Shown piece by piece: positions 37,113 to 47,208 of a stretch of DNA of 64,000 nucleotides. The notes under the pieces are model-generated. The model did not search any database. It was not told the origin of the DNA and worked only from the letters and a program-made list of their open reading frames with translations. How positions within the stretch are numbered: the stretch's first letter is position 1; every line of letters starts with the position of its first letter. Origin of the DNA: a virus; the IMG/VR virus record IMGVR_UViG_3300025362_000007, positions 1 through 64,000 of that record; one strand, 5' to 3'. The translations under genes and the position numbers were made by a program.

Positions 37113-37610
37113 ATGACATACAATGAATATCAAGAAGCAACAAAGACGGTAGAGATTAGACCACAGACAGCAACAGTTAATTTGAGACTAATGTGTTCTA
37201 TCTGTGGGTTGTTAGAAGAGAAAGAAGAACTATTTACAGCAAACTCAGAAAGTGATATAGTAAAAGAAGCTGGGGACGTACTCTTCTATATAGCAAGCAT
37301 TGCTATTGAAACAGGGATTACCATGGAAGAACTAAAGCAGAGATTTACAGAAATAGAAGTTGTTTCTTATGTGAACACTCTACCATTAAAAATACTAAAA
37401 AAAACTTACAGAGATATGGGTGGAGCAATGTCAAAAGAATATAAAAATAGGTTATGGGGTTATTTATCAATTACACTCTATGATATACTTGCGTTTTTAA
37501 GTGTTAATAGTATAGAAACTACTATAGAAGAGATAATGGAAATGAATATTGCTAAACTCCAAGATAGGCTTGCAAGAGGGGTTATCAAAGGAGATGGTGA
37601 TACCAGATGA
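37113..37610 (+). CDS. MazG-like nucleotide pyrophosphohydrolase
   Basis: 165 residues from the ATG at 37113 (AAGGGG upstream). LICGLLEEKEELF-type EExx(E) helix, then IVKEAGDVLFYIASIAIETG (ExxD helix) form the metal-binding all-alpha NTP-pyrophosphatase site. The ending MNIAKLQDRLARGVIKGDGD is the classic MazG C-terminal motif. It would hydrolyse noncanonical or regulatory nucleotides, as phage MazG proteins do. Confidence 0.82.
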   Translation: MTYNEYQEATKTVEIRPQTATVNLRLMCSICGLLEEKEELFTANSESDIVKEAGDVLFYIASIAIETGITMEELKQRFTEIEVVSYVNTLPLKILKKTYRDMGGAMSKEYKNRLWGYLSITLYDILAFLSVNSIETTIEEIMEMNIAKLQDRLARGVIKGDGDTR

Positions 37611-38011
37611 AAGTAATAACAAAACTAGATTATGAAATACTAAAACGTATTACCCTCTTCCCTAGAGAAATATCTAGGGGGGACATTGTACGAGACATAA
37701 AACTAACATATTCTACAGGAGAATACGACAACTTAACTACAGCTAGTTTTGATTCCATATTACTAAAGTACACCTACATCTTTCCCTTGGTAGAAGATAA
37801 ATTAGTGCCAGATCATGCGTTCTTTATAAATCTATATGATGATGCAGACTGTATGCAATCTACACTAGAAGAGTTATCCTTAACATGGGTAAAAAATAAC
37901 ATAGGGAAGCCTATCGATATTGATGGTAATGAATATATAGACTTATTTGGAGGTAAACTTAACCAAAAAAACTCTACTTGGTATAAAACTAGTGATTTTC
38001 GTTTTTCTTAA
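37607..38011 (+). CDS. Hypothetical protein, last plus-strand gene
   Basis: 134 residues with an ATGA overlap to mazG. Contains LDYEILKRITLFPREISRGD and a C-terminal IDLFGGKLNQKNSTW. No family recognised. Its 3' end overlaps the convergent minus-strand gene by 23 bp. Confidence 0.6.
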   Translation: MKVITKLDYEILKRITLFPREISRGDIVRDIKLTYSTGEYDNLTTASFDSILLKYTYIFPLVEDKLVPDHAFFINLYDDADCMQSTLEELSLTWVKNNIGKPIDIDGNEYIDLFGGKLNQKNSTWYKTSDFRFS

Positions 38012-38198
38012 TTTGGTCAGCAAACGCTTTGGCTTTAGGTGTATACTTGGCTATGGTGTTTGCTGCAATATATGCTACTGTAATAGTAGTAAATTGTCCT
38101 GCATCCAGCAAAGCAAACATAAACAATACTAAACAAATAACCCACAGTATAAATTTTTTAGGCAACATAGAGTTGAGAAAGTAACTTACTTTTTCCAT
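37989..38198 (-). CDS. Small membrane protein, possible holin
   Basis: 69 residues with one strong membrane segment (FILWVICLVLFMFALLDAG) and a second weaker one (FTTITVAYIAANTIA), then a charged tail. Last gene of the late operon, coupled to the preceding gene by TAATG. Size, topology and position fit a holin, but the family is not recognised. Confidence 0.5.
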   Translation of the reverse strand: MEKVSYFLNSMLPKKFILWVICLVLFMFALLDAGQFTTITVAYIAANTIAKYTPKAKAFADQIKKNENH

Positions 38199-38572
38199 TA
38201 TAATACCCCCATAGCACTTAGAACAACACTTCCTACAGTAATTATAGCCATAGTAATATAGAGTGTATCTTTTACTCTTAGTACTGTGGCTTTTGGTTTG
38301 TCTTTTATGTTTTGTATATGTATTGATAGATTGTCTAATTTGTTGTTAATTTGTATATTATTTTTTTCCAAATCGTTTACTCTGCGTTGAAGAATTTCCA
38401 CTCCATTTTGTATTTTACCGCTCCACCCATTTCCTAGTTTTAAATATAACTGTTCTATTTGGTATCGTTGCTTTTCAGTTTCAACATGGTCAGTGTGGTA
38501 TTTTTCTATAAGTTTTTGCACACCTTCTTCATTTTTAGTAATCTTTTCGTTTAATAGTTGTTGTGTTTCCAT
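38198..38572 (-). CDS. Coiled-coil protein with C-terminal membrane anchor, possible lysis protein
   Basis: 124 residues, heptad-rich from about 20 to 95 (VEILQRRVNDLEKNNIQINN), with a hydrophobic segment at 103-123 (TLYITMAIITVGSVVLSAMG). Such proteins lie next to holins in many phages. It has its own strong promoter. A spanin-like or hemolysin-XhlA-like role is possible. Confidence 0.55.
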   Translation of the reverse strand: METQQLLNEKITKNEEGVQKLIEKYHTDHVETEKQRYQIEQLYLKLGNGWSGKIQNGVEILQRRVNDLEKNNIQINNKLDNLSIHIQNIKDKPKATVLRVKDTLYITMAIITVGSVVLSAMGVL

Positions 38573-38627
38573 TGCTTATCCTCTTATAGTAATTTTTGTA
38601 CATGATAAGTTCTGGCTTCTGTTGAGT

Positions 38628-38656
38628 ATTATATCAGATACTAAAAGAAAAATCAA
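38628..38656 (-). promoter_or_regulatory. Minus-strand promoter for the terminal membrane-protein genes
   Basis: On the minus strand TTGATT (38656-38651), 17 bp, TATAAT (38633-38628), a perfect -10, placed at the end of the fibre-assembly gene. Confidence 0.7.
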
Positions 38657-39042
38657 GGAAGGGTTGGCCAGATAATATCAGTTGGAAACCCTTCTTGCTG
38701 TGGGATATCTCTGAGTGCTTGGATGTACTCGTCAATATTTGTAATGTTATCTGTTGTAGTAATACCTAATCTTGTTTCACTCTCATAGCGTTGCACACGC
38801 CATACAGTGTCGTTGATAAGCTTACCACGAGTAGACTTAACTTGTTCTACTAACAATTCTTGTTGCAATGCTTCAAAGTCTAATACATCTTCTGGATGTT
38901 CTAAAACGTAAGCCCTCACATCTTCTATGTCATATTTGTTGTATGGGTCAACTGATTTAGGTACTACATTGTATCCACCATTGCCATTTTCATCTGCGTT
39001 TATTACATAATCATTTTCATTGCGAATTATTGTGTATTTCAT
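38653..39042 (-). CDS. Tail fibre assembly-like protein
   Basis: 129 residues from the ATG at 39042, preceded by GGAGG and overlapping the fibre stop (TAATG). The C-terminus YIQALRDIPQQEGFPTDIIW followed by PTLP is the typical ending of phage tail fibre assembly proteins. Position directly after the fibre gene agrees. Confidence 0.72.
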   Translation of the reverse strand: MKYTIIRNENDYVINADENGNGGYNVVPKSVDPYNKYDIEDVRAYVLEHPEDVLDFEALQQELLVEQVKSTRGKLINDTVWRVQRYESETRLGITTTDNITNIDEYIQALRDIPQQEGFPTDIIWPTLP

Positions 39043-42000
39043 TATGATATCCTCCATACAATACCTGCTACATTCGTACTCTCATACGAATGTGTTGTTT
39101 GCTCATAAACAATGCTTCCTCCTGAAAGATAGTTATCAGAAAAAGTTGAACCAAAAACACCCCCACTTGGAAGAGTGATACTTGCTGTGTTGTCGTCCCT
39201 TGAGATTACATTCCCATAGAATCTTTTCGTTTCCCCTATCACCATTGAGGAGAGTGTGTATGTTCTCGAAGAAATAGAGGGTAGATAAGTACTAACAGAG
39301 GCATCCTCTGATGTTACTCTATACACCTCATTCGCCCCAAATCCTGTATTAACTGTTGCAAACTCAACATCACTAGTTGTTAATACATCTTGTCCAATTT
39401 CAAAATTACCTTGTCCTGTATTGATAGTAGCCATGTGACCAGTGCCCGTTAAGTATAAATCCCTATAAAACCTATCAACAAGCCCAGCAGGGGTAACTAC
39501 ACCAATTTGACCTAAATCATAGTCCCCATTTATTTTTGGGTACATATTAGTGGTTAATACCGCTTCTTTCTGCTCATAGGTCGCTATAGCTGACATTGCT
39601 AAAGTTAAATACACCCCTATTGTTGTACCAACCTGAAACTTATTTATTAAAACTTCGCCCTCACTAGCTAAGAAAAATTGCACATAATTATCACTAACAC
39701 GTACACCAGATAAAGCATCTCCGTTAATTGTTCCGTCTGTTTGTATATAAGTGGAAAGAGGGAAAGAAGAAAAGGCATCATAAACATCGGTACCAGATTT
39801 TCTATCCATAATACTAGTGACATTCCAAGCAGGAGAGGAAGTAGAAAATGCATAATTTTGATATTTTGTTGCTGTGTTAGTCATAGGAAGAATTTCCGTA
39901 GTATTGTCAGATTTTAATGCCACAATACCTGTATAATACCCTATAGATTGTACTCTTGTATAAGTTGCTGTCACACTTAAACCAAAGGTAAATGAACTGG
40001 CGTTCCAATACATTTTGATTACATCCCCAGGATGAAGATAAGTAGAACTTATAGGTATACTATAATTTCCACCCCATGAACCACCACTATAAGTTAAAAC
40101 TAGTGAACCACCCCTATATACATTAATAAAACTAATTCCAGCAAGGTGGTTTCCAGCATCAATTTTTATTTTTACATAATTGGCAGTCTCATCACCGTTC
40201 GGCATACCACTAGGTACTGTCCATTCTTTAATTAGTTGATTACTAGTACCAAGCCATTGAGTAACACTAATACTAGGGCCGAGAGACTCCGAATAAATTA
40301 ACTGTTGATTTACTACCTTAGTAGCTTTTGTATAGCTCGAACTAAGGTAAGAAAAGGTAACGCTTTGCAATTCTCTCGATACATCAACGGGAAAATTAGC
40401 ATAAAAATTAGCTTCACTCCATAATGTATTAGTTGGGCTTACAGCGCTTGCTGATAGCCCCGAATCAACCGTTTTCTGCGTACTCAAAGGATCTGATGTT
40501 ATTAACCCTCTTATATCTGCACCAACTAAAAAAGCACCTACTGCTTTTAATATACCGTCAGCCTCTACTTTCATCCCCTGTGAGGGGATTCCATCAGTTT
40601 CTTCATAATGTACATTAAGTTCTTTTGTTATATATACTTTATTAGCATACAATTTATCTAAAAAAGCAGTAGCAGCGTACATTGTTGTTTTTGAGTCTTT
40701 AGCTATGTCGAGTGCATCTGTCAAAAGTTCTCCTTGGATATACTTGTTTTCTAATGTATCATCCCAACTTTCCCCAACCCTTGCATATATGTGGTTTTCT
40801 GTAAAATCTGCATCAGTTGTGCCTATATAGAGGAAATAGTCACCATCAACAAGTGGTTCTCCATCTGCACCAGTATTCACATCTGGTTCTTCTTCTAATG
40901 TGCCTAAATATTCTCCTTTGATTGGGGTGGCATACATTTTCGTACTAGTAATAGATGAAGTATATCCCCCACAAGTTACACTAACAATAACAGAATCGCC
41001 TACCATAGTAGTACAATCAAGTATTTGGTTATTATCATCAACCACAGAAAGTGTACCACTAGTTGTGCTCCATACAACATTGTCTATATCTAGTAATTTT
41101 ACACCAACAGTAAACAAAATATCCGTAGTTAAAAGCACCCCTCTATCAGATATTTGAATAGCAGAACTATTTGAAATAAGTGTTAAGCCTCTTGCATCAA
41201 AGTCACTTATAGCTTCATCTAACTCTGCTTTAGCTAACAAATAAGTAGCAACCACAGCTCTAAACGCTGATCCTATAATAGCAGTAGAAACAGTTAAATC
41301 ATCTAAAATACTATTTGTGGAGACATATGTTATTAATGCATCATAAGCAGTTATGTAATCAGTTGTAGTTACATCTCTTGCATCGGCAAGTCTTATAGCA
41401 ACTATGTATTCAGCTACAATAGAATCATATTGTATTTTGAATACTTGCTTCTCAGAAGGAGCAATCCGATTATCACTAGAAATATCTGCAACCATATTAT
41501 ATACGCCAGTGCCATCAGGTATTTCTCTAATACTATTAGGCACTTCTTCTAGTGAGATTACATCCACATAAAACACACCCCCAGATGAATCCAATATCAT
41601 AGCAACTTCATCAGTGCCAGTAGGCATGTTACTAGGGTTATCTGCGGTAGTACTTCCCTCTACAAAGGCACTCCCTGTCCCTGAGACAAAACCTATATAT
41701 GTAGCATACGCATCTGTGAGTACTTCATCGTTTAAAGTAATTTTAGGATAGTTAGTTAATAAAGGATTCCCATCTTTATTGAGGAAGTTCTTCTCTTTGT
41801 AAGCAACTAAAGAGGCAGATAACGTATTTACGTTTCCAGTGTCCCTACGAGCCTTCACAGTGAGTTTCTTTAGTAAGTTGGGTACATAACTAGTCGGAGT
41901 GCCAAAGATGATTGTCTGCGCTCCTGTGAGCTTTAAAGCATACCCAGAAGAAGCAGTAACATCTTTCACTATTTCCATAGTAGAAGCACTATCCCCTGTT

Positions 42001-42200
42001 CCTATCATAGATAAGAAATCTATGTCTACTGTAGTGTTGTTTTCTGCTACGAAAGCTATTTTAGTATAATCTTTTAACGATAAGGATTGGCGTATTTCCC
42101 CCTCAGTTATTGTTAATGGGATTGCATTATTTAAAGCTACTGGTATTGACCCATCGCCTTGCAAATAATTATTATCTAAATTGTCATATTTCTTTATCAT
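39042..42200 (-). CDS. Tail fibre / receptor-binding protein
   Basis: 1052 residues, rich in Thr, Ser, Val and short beta motifs. A central carbohydrate-binding or jelly-roll-like stretch lies around residues 570-700, and the late segment DLGQIGVVTPAGLVDRFYRD resembles trimeric fibre repeats ending in a fibre tip. It follows the J-like protein after 1 bp, as host-specificity modules do, so it should attach to the tail tip and bind the receptor. No intramolecular chaperone motif was recognised. Confidence 0.7.
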   Translation of the reverse strand: MIKKYDNLDNNYLQGDGSIPVALNNAIPLTITEGEIRQSLSLKDYTKIAFVAENNTTVDIDFLSMIGTGDSASTMEIVKDVTASSGYALKLTGAQTIIFGTPTSYVPNLLKKLTVKARRDTGNVNTLSASLVAYKEKNFLNKDGNPLLTNYPKITLNDEVLTDAYATYIGFVSGTGSAFVEGSTTADNPSNMPTGTDEVAMILDSSGGVFYVDVISLEEVPNSIREIPDGTGVYNMVADISSDNRIAPSEKQVFKIQYDSIVAEYIVAIRLADARDVTTTDYITAYDALITYVSTNSILDDLTVSTAIIGSAFRAVVATYLLAKAELDEAISDFDARGLTLISNSSAIQISDRGVLLTTDILFTVGVKLLDIDNVVWSTTSGTLSVVDDNNQILDCTTMVGDSVIVSVTCGGYTSSITSTKMYATPIKGEYLGTLEEEPDVNTGADGEPLVDGDYFLYIGTTDADFTENHIYARVGESWDDTLENKYIQGELLTDALDIAKDSKTTMYAATAFLDKLYANKVYITKELNVHYEETDGIPSQGMKVEADGILKAVGAFLVGADIRGLITSDPLSTQKTVDSGLSASAVSPTNTLWSEANFYANFPVDVSRELQSVTFSYLSSSYTKATKVVNQQLIYSESLGPSISVTQWLGTSNQLIKEWTVPSGMPNGDETANYVKIKIDAGNHLAGISFINVYRGGSLVLTYSGGSWGGNYSIPISSTYLHPGDVIKMYWNASSFTFGLSVTATYTRVQSIGYYTGIVALKSDNTTEILPMTNTATKYQNYAFSTSSPAWNVTSIMDRKSGTDVYDAFSSFPLSTYIQTDGTINGDALSGVRVSDNYVQFFLASEGEVLINKFQVGTTIGVYLTLAMSAIATYEQKEAVLTTNMYPKINGDYDLGQIGVVTPAGLVDRFYRDLYLTGTGHMATINTGQGNFEIGQDVLTTSDVEFATVNTGFGANEVYRVTSEDASVSTYLPSISSRTYTLSSMVIGETKRFYGNVISRDDNTASITLPSGGVFGSTFSDNYLSGGSIVYEQTTHSYESTNVAGIVWRIS

Positions 42201-45200
42201 TTATACCTCTATCTCCGTTACTATATTATTATAATATGTAGTATCTACCTTTCCAATATTAATTGTAGTCAATCCAGTGGCGAAAGCCAAAGTAGCATCA
42301 TCATAACCATAACTATCAGGGCCAAACCCGTAAGAATCAAACAAAGTATACCCATAACTATCTCCTGTTTCTGTGTAATAATAATTTGTACCATCAATAG
42401 ATAATGTAACTGTAGTAGCCCAATCTATCGTGAATACATGAGCCCCTTCTGCAAGCACCTGTGTACCTGCATATTCGCCACCAGTAGCCTTTATATAAAT
42501 ATATATCCCACCAGCCATTAGTTGCAGATTGATATAATTATCAGCATCACCGTAGAGTTGTAACATTCCATAGAACACACCCTCATCTGGCATATTACTA
42601 ATTTCTGTGGTTAATTCCAACCTAGTACTCGTAATAGCAAATGTATCATAATTAGCTGTGAATGTCCCACTAATATAAGGGGGTACAAATGCTGTTTCAG
42701 ATAACATCCCATATTTAACTGAATCCATTGTTAAAGTTAAAGTTTCCCCTGTACTTACAAATACAAGTGGATTGCCATAACTAGCTACACCATATGAAGT
42801 TGTGATAGTACCCCTATAACATTGTATTACCACTGCCCCTGCTGATATAACTACATCTTGTGTTGTGGGATTATCAGGGCTAACAACAAGGTTGGTATAT
42901 GTTTCGCCCATATAACCACTCATCCCATATCTACCAACTATGTGAGCAGTAGTCATATTTCCACTAGTAATAACTTCGCTTAAACCACTTGCATCTACTG
43001 TTACAGCAGCTAGGTATTCTTCACTTTCCCAATCCACTTCATCGTCTACTAGTAATTCAGCTCTTGTAGCTTCTCCACTAGTAACTTCATAAGCAGTAGT
43101 CTGCAATAGGTTATAAGGTAAGGCACTGCCCCCAATATGTTCCCATCTGTGTTGAGGATTAGGTTCATTAAATGTGTCTGTGTTCAATAAATCAAAAGCA
43201 GAAGAACCTCTCAATCTCCAATCTATTTGCTCGAAGGACGTACTCACTCTTTTGGAAATAGCACAATCATATATTAGTGAACCTACTAACCACAAATCTC
43301 CCTCAGTATAAGGAGGGACTGGTCTAGTTTGAAATATTCTCACATTACTACTGTTGTTTTGTACACTAATTATTTGAGATAGCGTGGCATCCACATCCCC
43401 ATATGTAGATATATCTACTCTAGGAGTTTTTTCATTGGTAATAGTGAGTAGAGATTCCCACTCTGGTATTTGCCCCAAATCATACATAGTCTCATTATAA
43501 ATTACTGCTGAAATTCTACCATTCCCATTCTCGTCATAAGTTATATCAGTAATAAGGCAATCAACTACTTCTGCTTCTGCAATACCAAAACTAAATAAAT
43601 CACCTGCTAAAATTTCTCCCTCTGGTACAGACTCGTTCAATATAAGTGTGTTAGTTTCTCCGTTGTAAGTATCTATTTTATATCTGTTGATAGTAGTTCC
43701 TGTTCTTACTACAATGCCATAGTTCTTACCAAGTTCCATCGTACACACTTCATCAACCAATAAAGTAGAAATCAATCCCCCAACTATTGTAGTAGATTTT
43801 ACTCTCCCTGTAGACAGCCCAAGTAAAGAAGCATCATGCTGAACTAGTATTCTATCGCCTCTGGTGGCTACAAGTGCATCCAAACTTACTGTAAATACGT
43901 ATCCTCTATCTTGAAGAAGCCTAGAATTATACACATATTTACCTATAGCATATGCTTGAGCATAGTTGTCTATATATCCTAATGTTATAGGATCTGTTTT
44001 CTTTTCTATATCAGGAGGTATTTGAATTGTGTTTGTAGTATACACAGCTTCTTTATCAATAAAAGTAACCTCTATAGATTCGGGAATGTCTTCATAGCTT
44101 CTTGAAGCAGAAAAACTATCCGCTAACATATTTCTAGCAGTAAACATTTGCACAGGTGTACTTCTTGGTATATCATGTATTACTGTATACTTCCCATCTA
44201 TTATAGCAAATTCTGCTCTAGCTACTCCTACTATATTTTTTAATTCCTCTTGTAAAGTTGTCTCCGTACTTAACAATCCATTACATGAGTAATTTACCCC
44301 CACACTGCCATCAGGATTCACATCGGGGTTTCCTTTATCACACCATTCATAAAAAGCAACTAACGCAGGGAAGTTAAAGTGTAATGCATCAAAGGGTATA
44401 GGGTATTGGTTTAACAAAGGATTAGTTACAGCATCAATATACATACTAGCAGGATTGTGACTTTCTCTTACTATCCACTTATCTTCTTCATTAGCAGACA
44501 CAATAGTAGAATCATATTCTTTTACCCATCTAGTAACTACAGTTTGCAAATCAGTAATACTACCAGAAAGTTGCTCACTTGCTTTTATTTTAAGTGCCAT
44601 AAGTACTAAGTTGCTAGCTACATCTGTGGCTACTGGATTTATATTGTTGCCGTCTGTATCTAGTTTGTATGTACGAACATTCAATAACGTCATATTATCA
44701 GAAATACCAGTACCAACATTATCAGTACTTGTCCTAGTAATTCTCATATCATACCTACCTATTACAGGAAAGTATATGTGAGCTTCTCTTCGATATGCTT
44801 CTCTAGTTTTACCCTTTGCAGTATTAGTCTCAGCGACAATCCACTCAGTGTCAGTAACTTCTTTATACTCTATTGTGTATTTAACTGAGGTTGCTTCCAT
44901 TTTGTTGCTGTTAGTTATTTCTATTAAACCACTCATAAACCCGATATTTACAAATGCTTCTTTTACACTTGCAGGGGTGGTGTAAAATATAGGGGAATTA
45001 TACATGCAAGATTGGTTTAATGAGGCTTGTGTTACTTGATGAGGGTAATTATTAGGCATAGTTCCATCATACCTAAATTCAATAAATAAGTCAGAATAAA
45101 TTCCTGTATTTTCTAAAAAACTAAAGGTAATGCTTTCAGTACCACTCACTACAGCTTTGTCTAAAGTTATAGTGTCTGAGGTTGCCGTAACTACAGAGTA

Positions 45201-45959
45201 TTCTCCATAATTTACAACGCCTTCAATTAATACCCTCATCCCAACAACTATATCAGTAAATTTACCCACGGCTGTAACTGTGCTTCCTGAAAATGTAGCC
45301 ATAAATGTACTTCTAATTCTTTCTATAGCAACAGAACCTTTGATAATAAGTTGTTCCAAAATAGTAGGTTGGTAGCCTAATACATATAATTGATGTAGAA
45401 ATATTTCTGCATCTGCACCTTCACCTGTTGTAGTGGTGAAATCATTTCCACCATATGAAGGGCTCATTTTTGTAGTGCCATATACTACAGGAACAATTGC
45501 ATATTGCTCACCACTATTTCGCTTGCCTTCCATAGTGTGTGTAGGATCGATAGCTTGGGTAGAATCATAAAGACGGCCAGCACTTATTCCCCCAGAAACA
45601 GCGCCAATAACACCTCCAATAATTCCCCCTATTAGAGCTCCAGGAGGCCCAAAAATAGCCCCAATACCAGCGCCTGCCCCAGCGCCTCCTAGTAAACCAA
45701 CCCCTATACCTTTAAAGATAGTTCCTATACGCCCTTCTCCTGCTGGAAATGCCCTAATAATAAGTGTATCATTTTCAAATGGAATTATATCATAATCGGT
45801 AATAGAAATATCATTAAGAATAACAATACAGTTTTCAACAGGAAGCCCGATATCTTGTAAGTCAAATAACTCCTTAATGGAGTATTGTTGGGCTGTATAT
45901 TCTTTTATTTCATATTCTACCTTAAAGGGATTGGGCTGTATAATAACTTTTACTGACAC
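42201..45959 (-). CDS. Tail tip host-specificity protein, J-like
   Basis: 1252 residues. The N-terminal EYTAQQYSIKELFDLQDIGL domain leads to a Gly/Ala-rich hydrophobic stretch (about residues 82-130), then YGTTKMSPSYGG and TGEGADAEIFLHQLYVLGYQ, typical of lambda J-family central tail-hub proteins. The later parts contain fibronectin-like repeats. It should form the hub and tip and trigger DNA ejection. It overlaps the K-like gene by 38 bp. Confidence 0.82.
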   Translation of the reverse strand: MSVKVIIQPNPFKVEYEIKEYTAQQYSIKELFDLQDIGLPVENCIVILNDISITDYDIIPFENDTLIIRAFPAGEGRIGTIFKGIGVGLLGGAGAGAGIGAIFGPPGALIGGIIGGVIGAVSGGISAGRLYDSTQAIDPTHTMEGKRNSGEQYAIVPVVYGTTKMSPSYGGNDFTTTTGEGADAEIFLHQLYVLGYQPTILEQLIIKGSVAIERIRSTFMATFSGSTVTAVGKFTDIVVGMRVLIEGVVNYGEYSVVTATSDTITLDKAVVSGTESITFSFLENTGIYSDLFIEFRYDGTMPNNYPHQVTQASLNQSCMYNSPIFYTTPASVKEAFVNIGFMSGLIEITNSNKMEATSVKYTIEYKEVTDTEWIVAETNTAKGKTREAYRREAHIYFPVIGRYDMRITRTSTDNVGTGISDNMTLLNVRTYKLDTDGNNINPVATDVASNLVLMALKIKASEQLSGSITDLQTVVTRWVKEYDSTIVSANEEDKWIVRESHNPASMYIDAVTNPLLNQYPIPFDALHFNFPALVAFYEWCDKGNPDVNPDGSVGVNYSCNGLLSTETTLQEELKNIVGVARAEFAIIDGKYTVIHDIPRSTPVQMFTARNMLADSFSASRSYEDIPESIEVTFIDKEAVYTTNTIQIPPDIEKKTDPITLGYIDNYAQAYAIGKYVYNSRLLQDRGYVFTVSLDALVATRGDRILVQHDASLLGLSTGRVKSTTIVGGLISTLLVDEVCTMELGKNYGIVVRTGTTINRYKIDTYNGETNTLILNESVPEGEILAGDLFSFGIAEAEVVDCLITDITYDENGNGRISAVIYNETMYDLGQIPEWESLLTITNEKTPRVDISTYGDVDATLSQIISVQNNSSNVRIFQTRPVPPYTEGDLWLVGSLIYDCAISKRVSTSFEQIDWRLRGSSAFDLLNTDTFNEPNPQHRWEHIGGSALPYNLLQTTAYEVTSGEATRAELLVDDEVDWESEEYLAAVTVDASGLSEVITSGNMTTAHIVGRYGMSGYMGETYTNLVVSPDNPTTQDVVISAGAVVIQCYRGTITTSYGVASYGNPLVFVSTGETLTLTMDSVKYGMLSETAFVPPYISGTFTANYDTFAITSTRLELTTEISNMPDEGVFYGMLQLYGDADNYINLQLMAGGIYIYIKATGGEYAGTQVLAEGAHVFTIDWATTVTLSIDGTNYYYTETGDSYGYTLFDSYGFGPDSYGYDDATLAFATGLTTINIGKVDTTYYNNIVTEIEV

Positions 45960-46323
45960 TGTAATACTCCATTTTTGAAAATCTTTGTAGCTTAGGAGAA
46001 TTTATGTGTTCAAACACACTATCTCGCTGCTCTGATGTGTGGAGCACACCGCCTTGCGTGTATACCCCTACATGCACTGGACGACTTCTTCTATAAAAAA
46101 GTACTATAGCTAATTCCGTAGGTTCGTCAAGTTTAGTACCCAATAACAAGGCTCTATCCACTGTAATCTCTTCTTTGCTAGTTTCTAGTGTATAGGAAAA
46201 GTCGTATTTAGGCAAGGTATAGCCCTTGGACTTCATATATAAATATACAAGTCCATAACAGTCACAACCATCATAATTTCTTCCATGTAGTTTATAGGGG
46301 ATTCCTATGAAGCGTATGTCCAT
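45922..46323 (-). CDS. NlpC/P60-type tail hydrolase, K-like
   Basis: 133 residues from the ATG at 46323, preferred because GGAG lies just upstream; the in-frame ATG at 46335 has none. YDGCDCYGLVYLYM supplies the catalytic cysteine and PVHVGVYTQGGVLHT the histidine. It likely cleaves peptidoglycan peptides during penetration, as lambda K is thought to. Confidence 0.78.
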   Translation of the reverse strand: MDIRFIGIPYKLHGRNYDGCDCYGLVYLYMKSKGYTLPKYDFSYTLETSKEEITVDRALLLGTKLDEPTELAIVLFYRRSRPVHVGVYTQGGVLHTSEQRDSVFEHINSPKLQRFSKMEYYSVSKSYYTAQSL

Positions 46324-46369
46324 GCTATTCTCCATTCTAAGGGGGCTGAGAAGCCCACTAGAGCATTAG

Positions 46370-46861
46370 TTAGAACACTCCAGGGAATCTACTCGGTGTC
46401 TTAATAAGATACGGGTAGCGATACTGTAGGTATTCTAAATAAGTTAATTCCCCAGCTACAGTCGCTCTTGTTACCACTACATTTTTAAGGATATAGTCCC
46501 TTGATATTTCTATCCCCGCATCTGAACCAGAGTCAACCGCACTCACATCTAATAAATGTTCAGTCATATGAATTTTAGTATTTTGAGGGACACTCAAAGC
46601 AAACGCAGATATTCTTCTGTCCACATTATCAATAGTAATACTAGCCCCTCTAGAACCTTCACTATCTTGGGGAATGATAAATGAAAAAGCTAAGGGTAAA
46701 TAAGTTTTAGTATTACTTATAATAGCTTGGTGATTGTTTACCATATAAAAAGTTTCGTCAGTCCCATCAACAGTATACTTTAGTTCTATTAAAGTTAAAT
46801 ATAAATTTTCTATAGATTGTTTTTGTATGTCTTGCTTTACTTCATTACTTATTGTTCTCAC
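46370..46861 (-). CDS. Minor tail protein, DUF1833-like (L-like)
   Basis: 163 residues from a GTG start. LYLTLIELKYTVDGTDETFY, ITIDNVDRRISAFAL and LTYLEYLQYRYPYLIKTPSR with FPGVF match the DUF1833 minor tail proteins that sit at the lambda L position. It probably connects the tape measure/distal tail to the hub. Overlaps the upstream gene by 4 bp. Confidence 0.7.
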   Translation of the reverse strand: MRTISNEVKQDIQKQSIENLYLTLIELKYTVDGTDETFYMVNNHQAIISNTKTYLPLAFSFIIPQDSEGSRGASITIDNVDRRISAFALSVPQNTKIHMTEHLLDVSAVDSGSDAGIEISRDYILKNVVVTRATVAGELTYLEYLQYRYPYLIKTPSRFPGVF

Positions 46862-47208
46862 GGTAATATCTCCACACTAAAGGATACCATAAAGTTATCA
46901 TATCCTGCATTAGATATACTAGGTAGTGATGTAAATCTCATATCAGCACTAGTATATCTACGGGGGTGAATCCATTCAAAGGAGACTACCCCATTTTTAC
47001 ATTCAGTATAATAAAAAGTATCTAAAATATCAACTTGGGTAGATGTGAGATTCATAGCTATGTTGTACCCATAAGGGGTTGCTGTGAATATACTTCTATT
47101 TACACTTGGGCCAGAGTCCATTTTTGTGACTAACTTTCCATCTACTCTCTGTTCGTTATACCCATCTTGGTTTACAAATTGTGGTAATCCACTTGGCCAT
47201 GTTATCAC
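46858..47208 (-). CDS. Minor tail protein, M-like
   Basis: 116 residues. WPSGLPQFVNQDGYNEQRVD and VSFEWIHPRR are features of distal tail proteins of the lambda M position. It lies between tape measure and L-like gene. Confidence 0.65.
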   Translation of the reverse strand: MITWPSGLPQFVNQDGYNEQRVDGKLVTKMDSGPSVNRSIFTATPYGYNIAMNLTSTQVDILDTFYYTECKNGVVSFEWIHPRRYTSADMRFTSLPSISNAGYDNFMVSFSVEILP

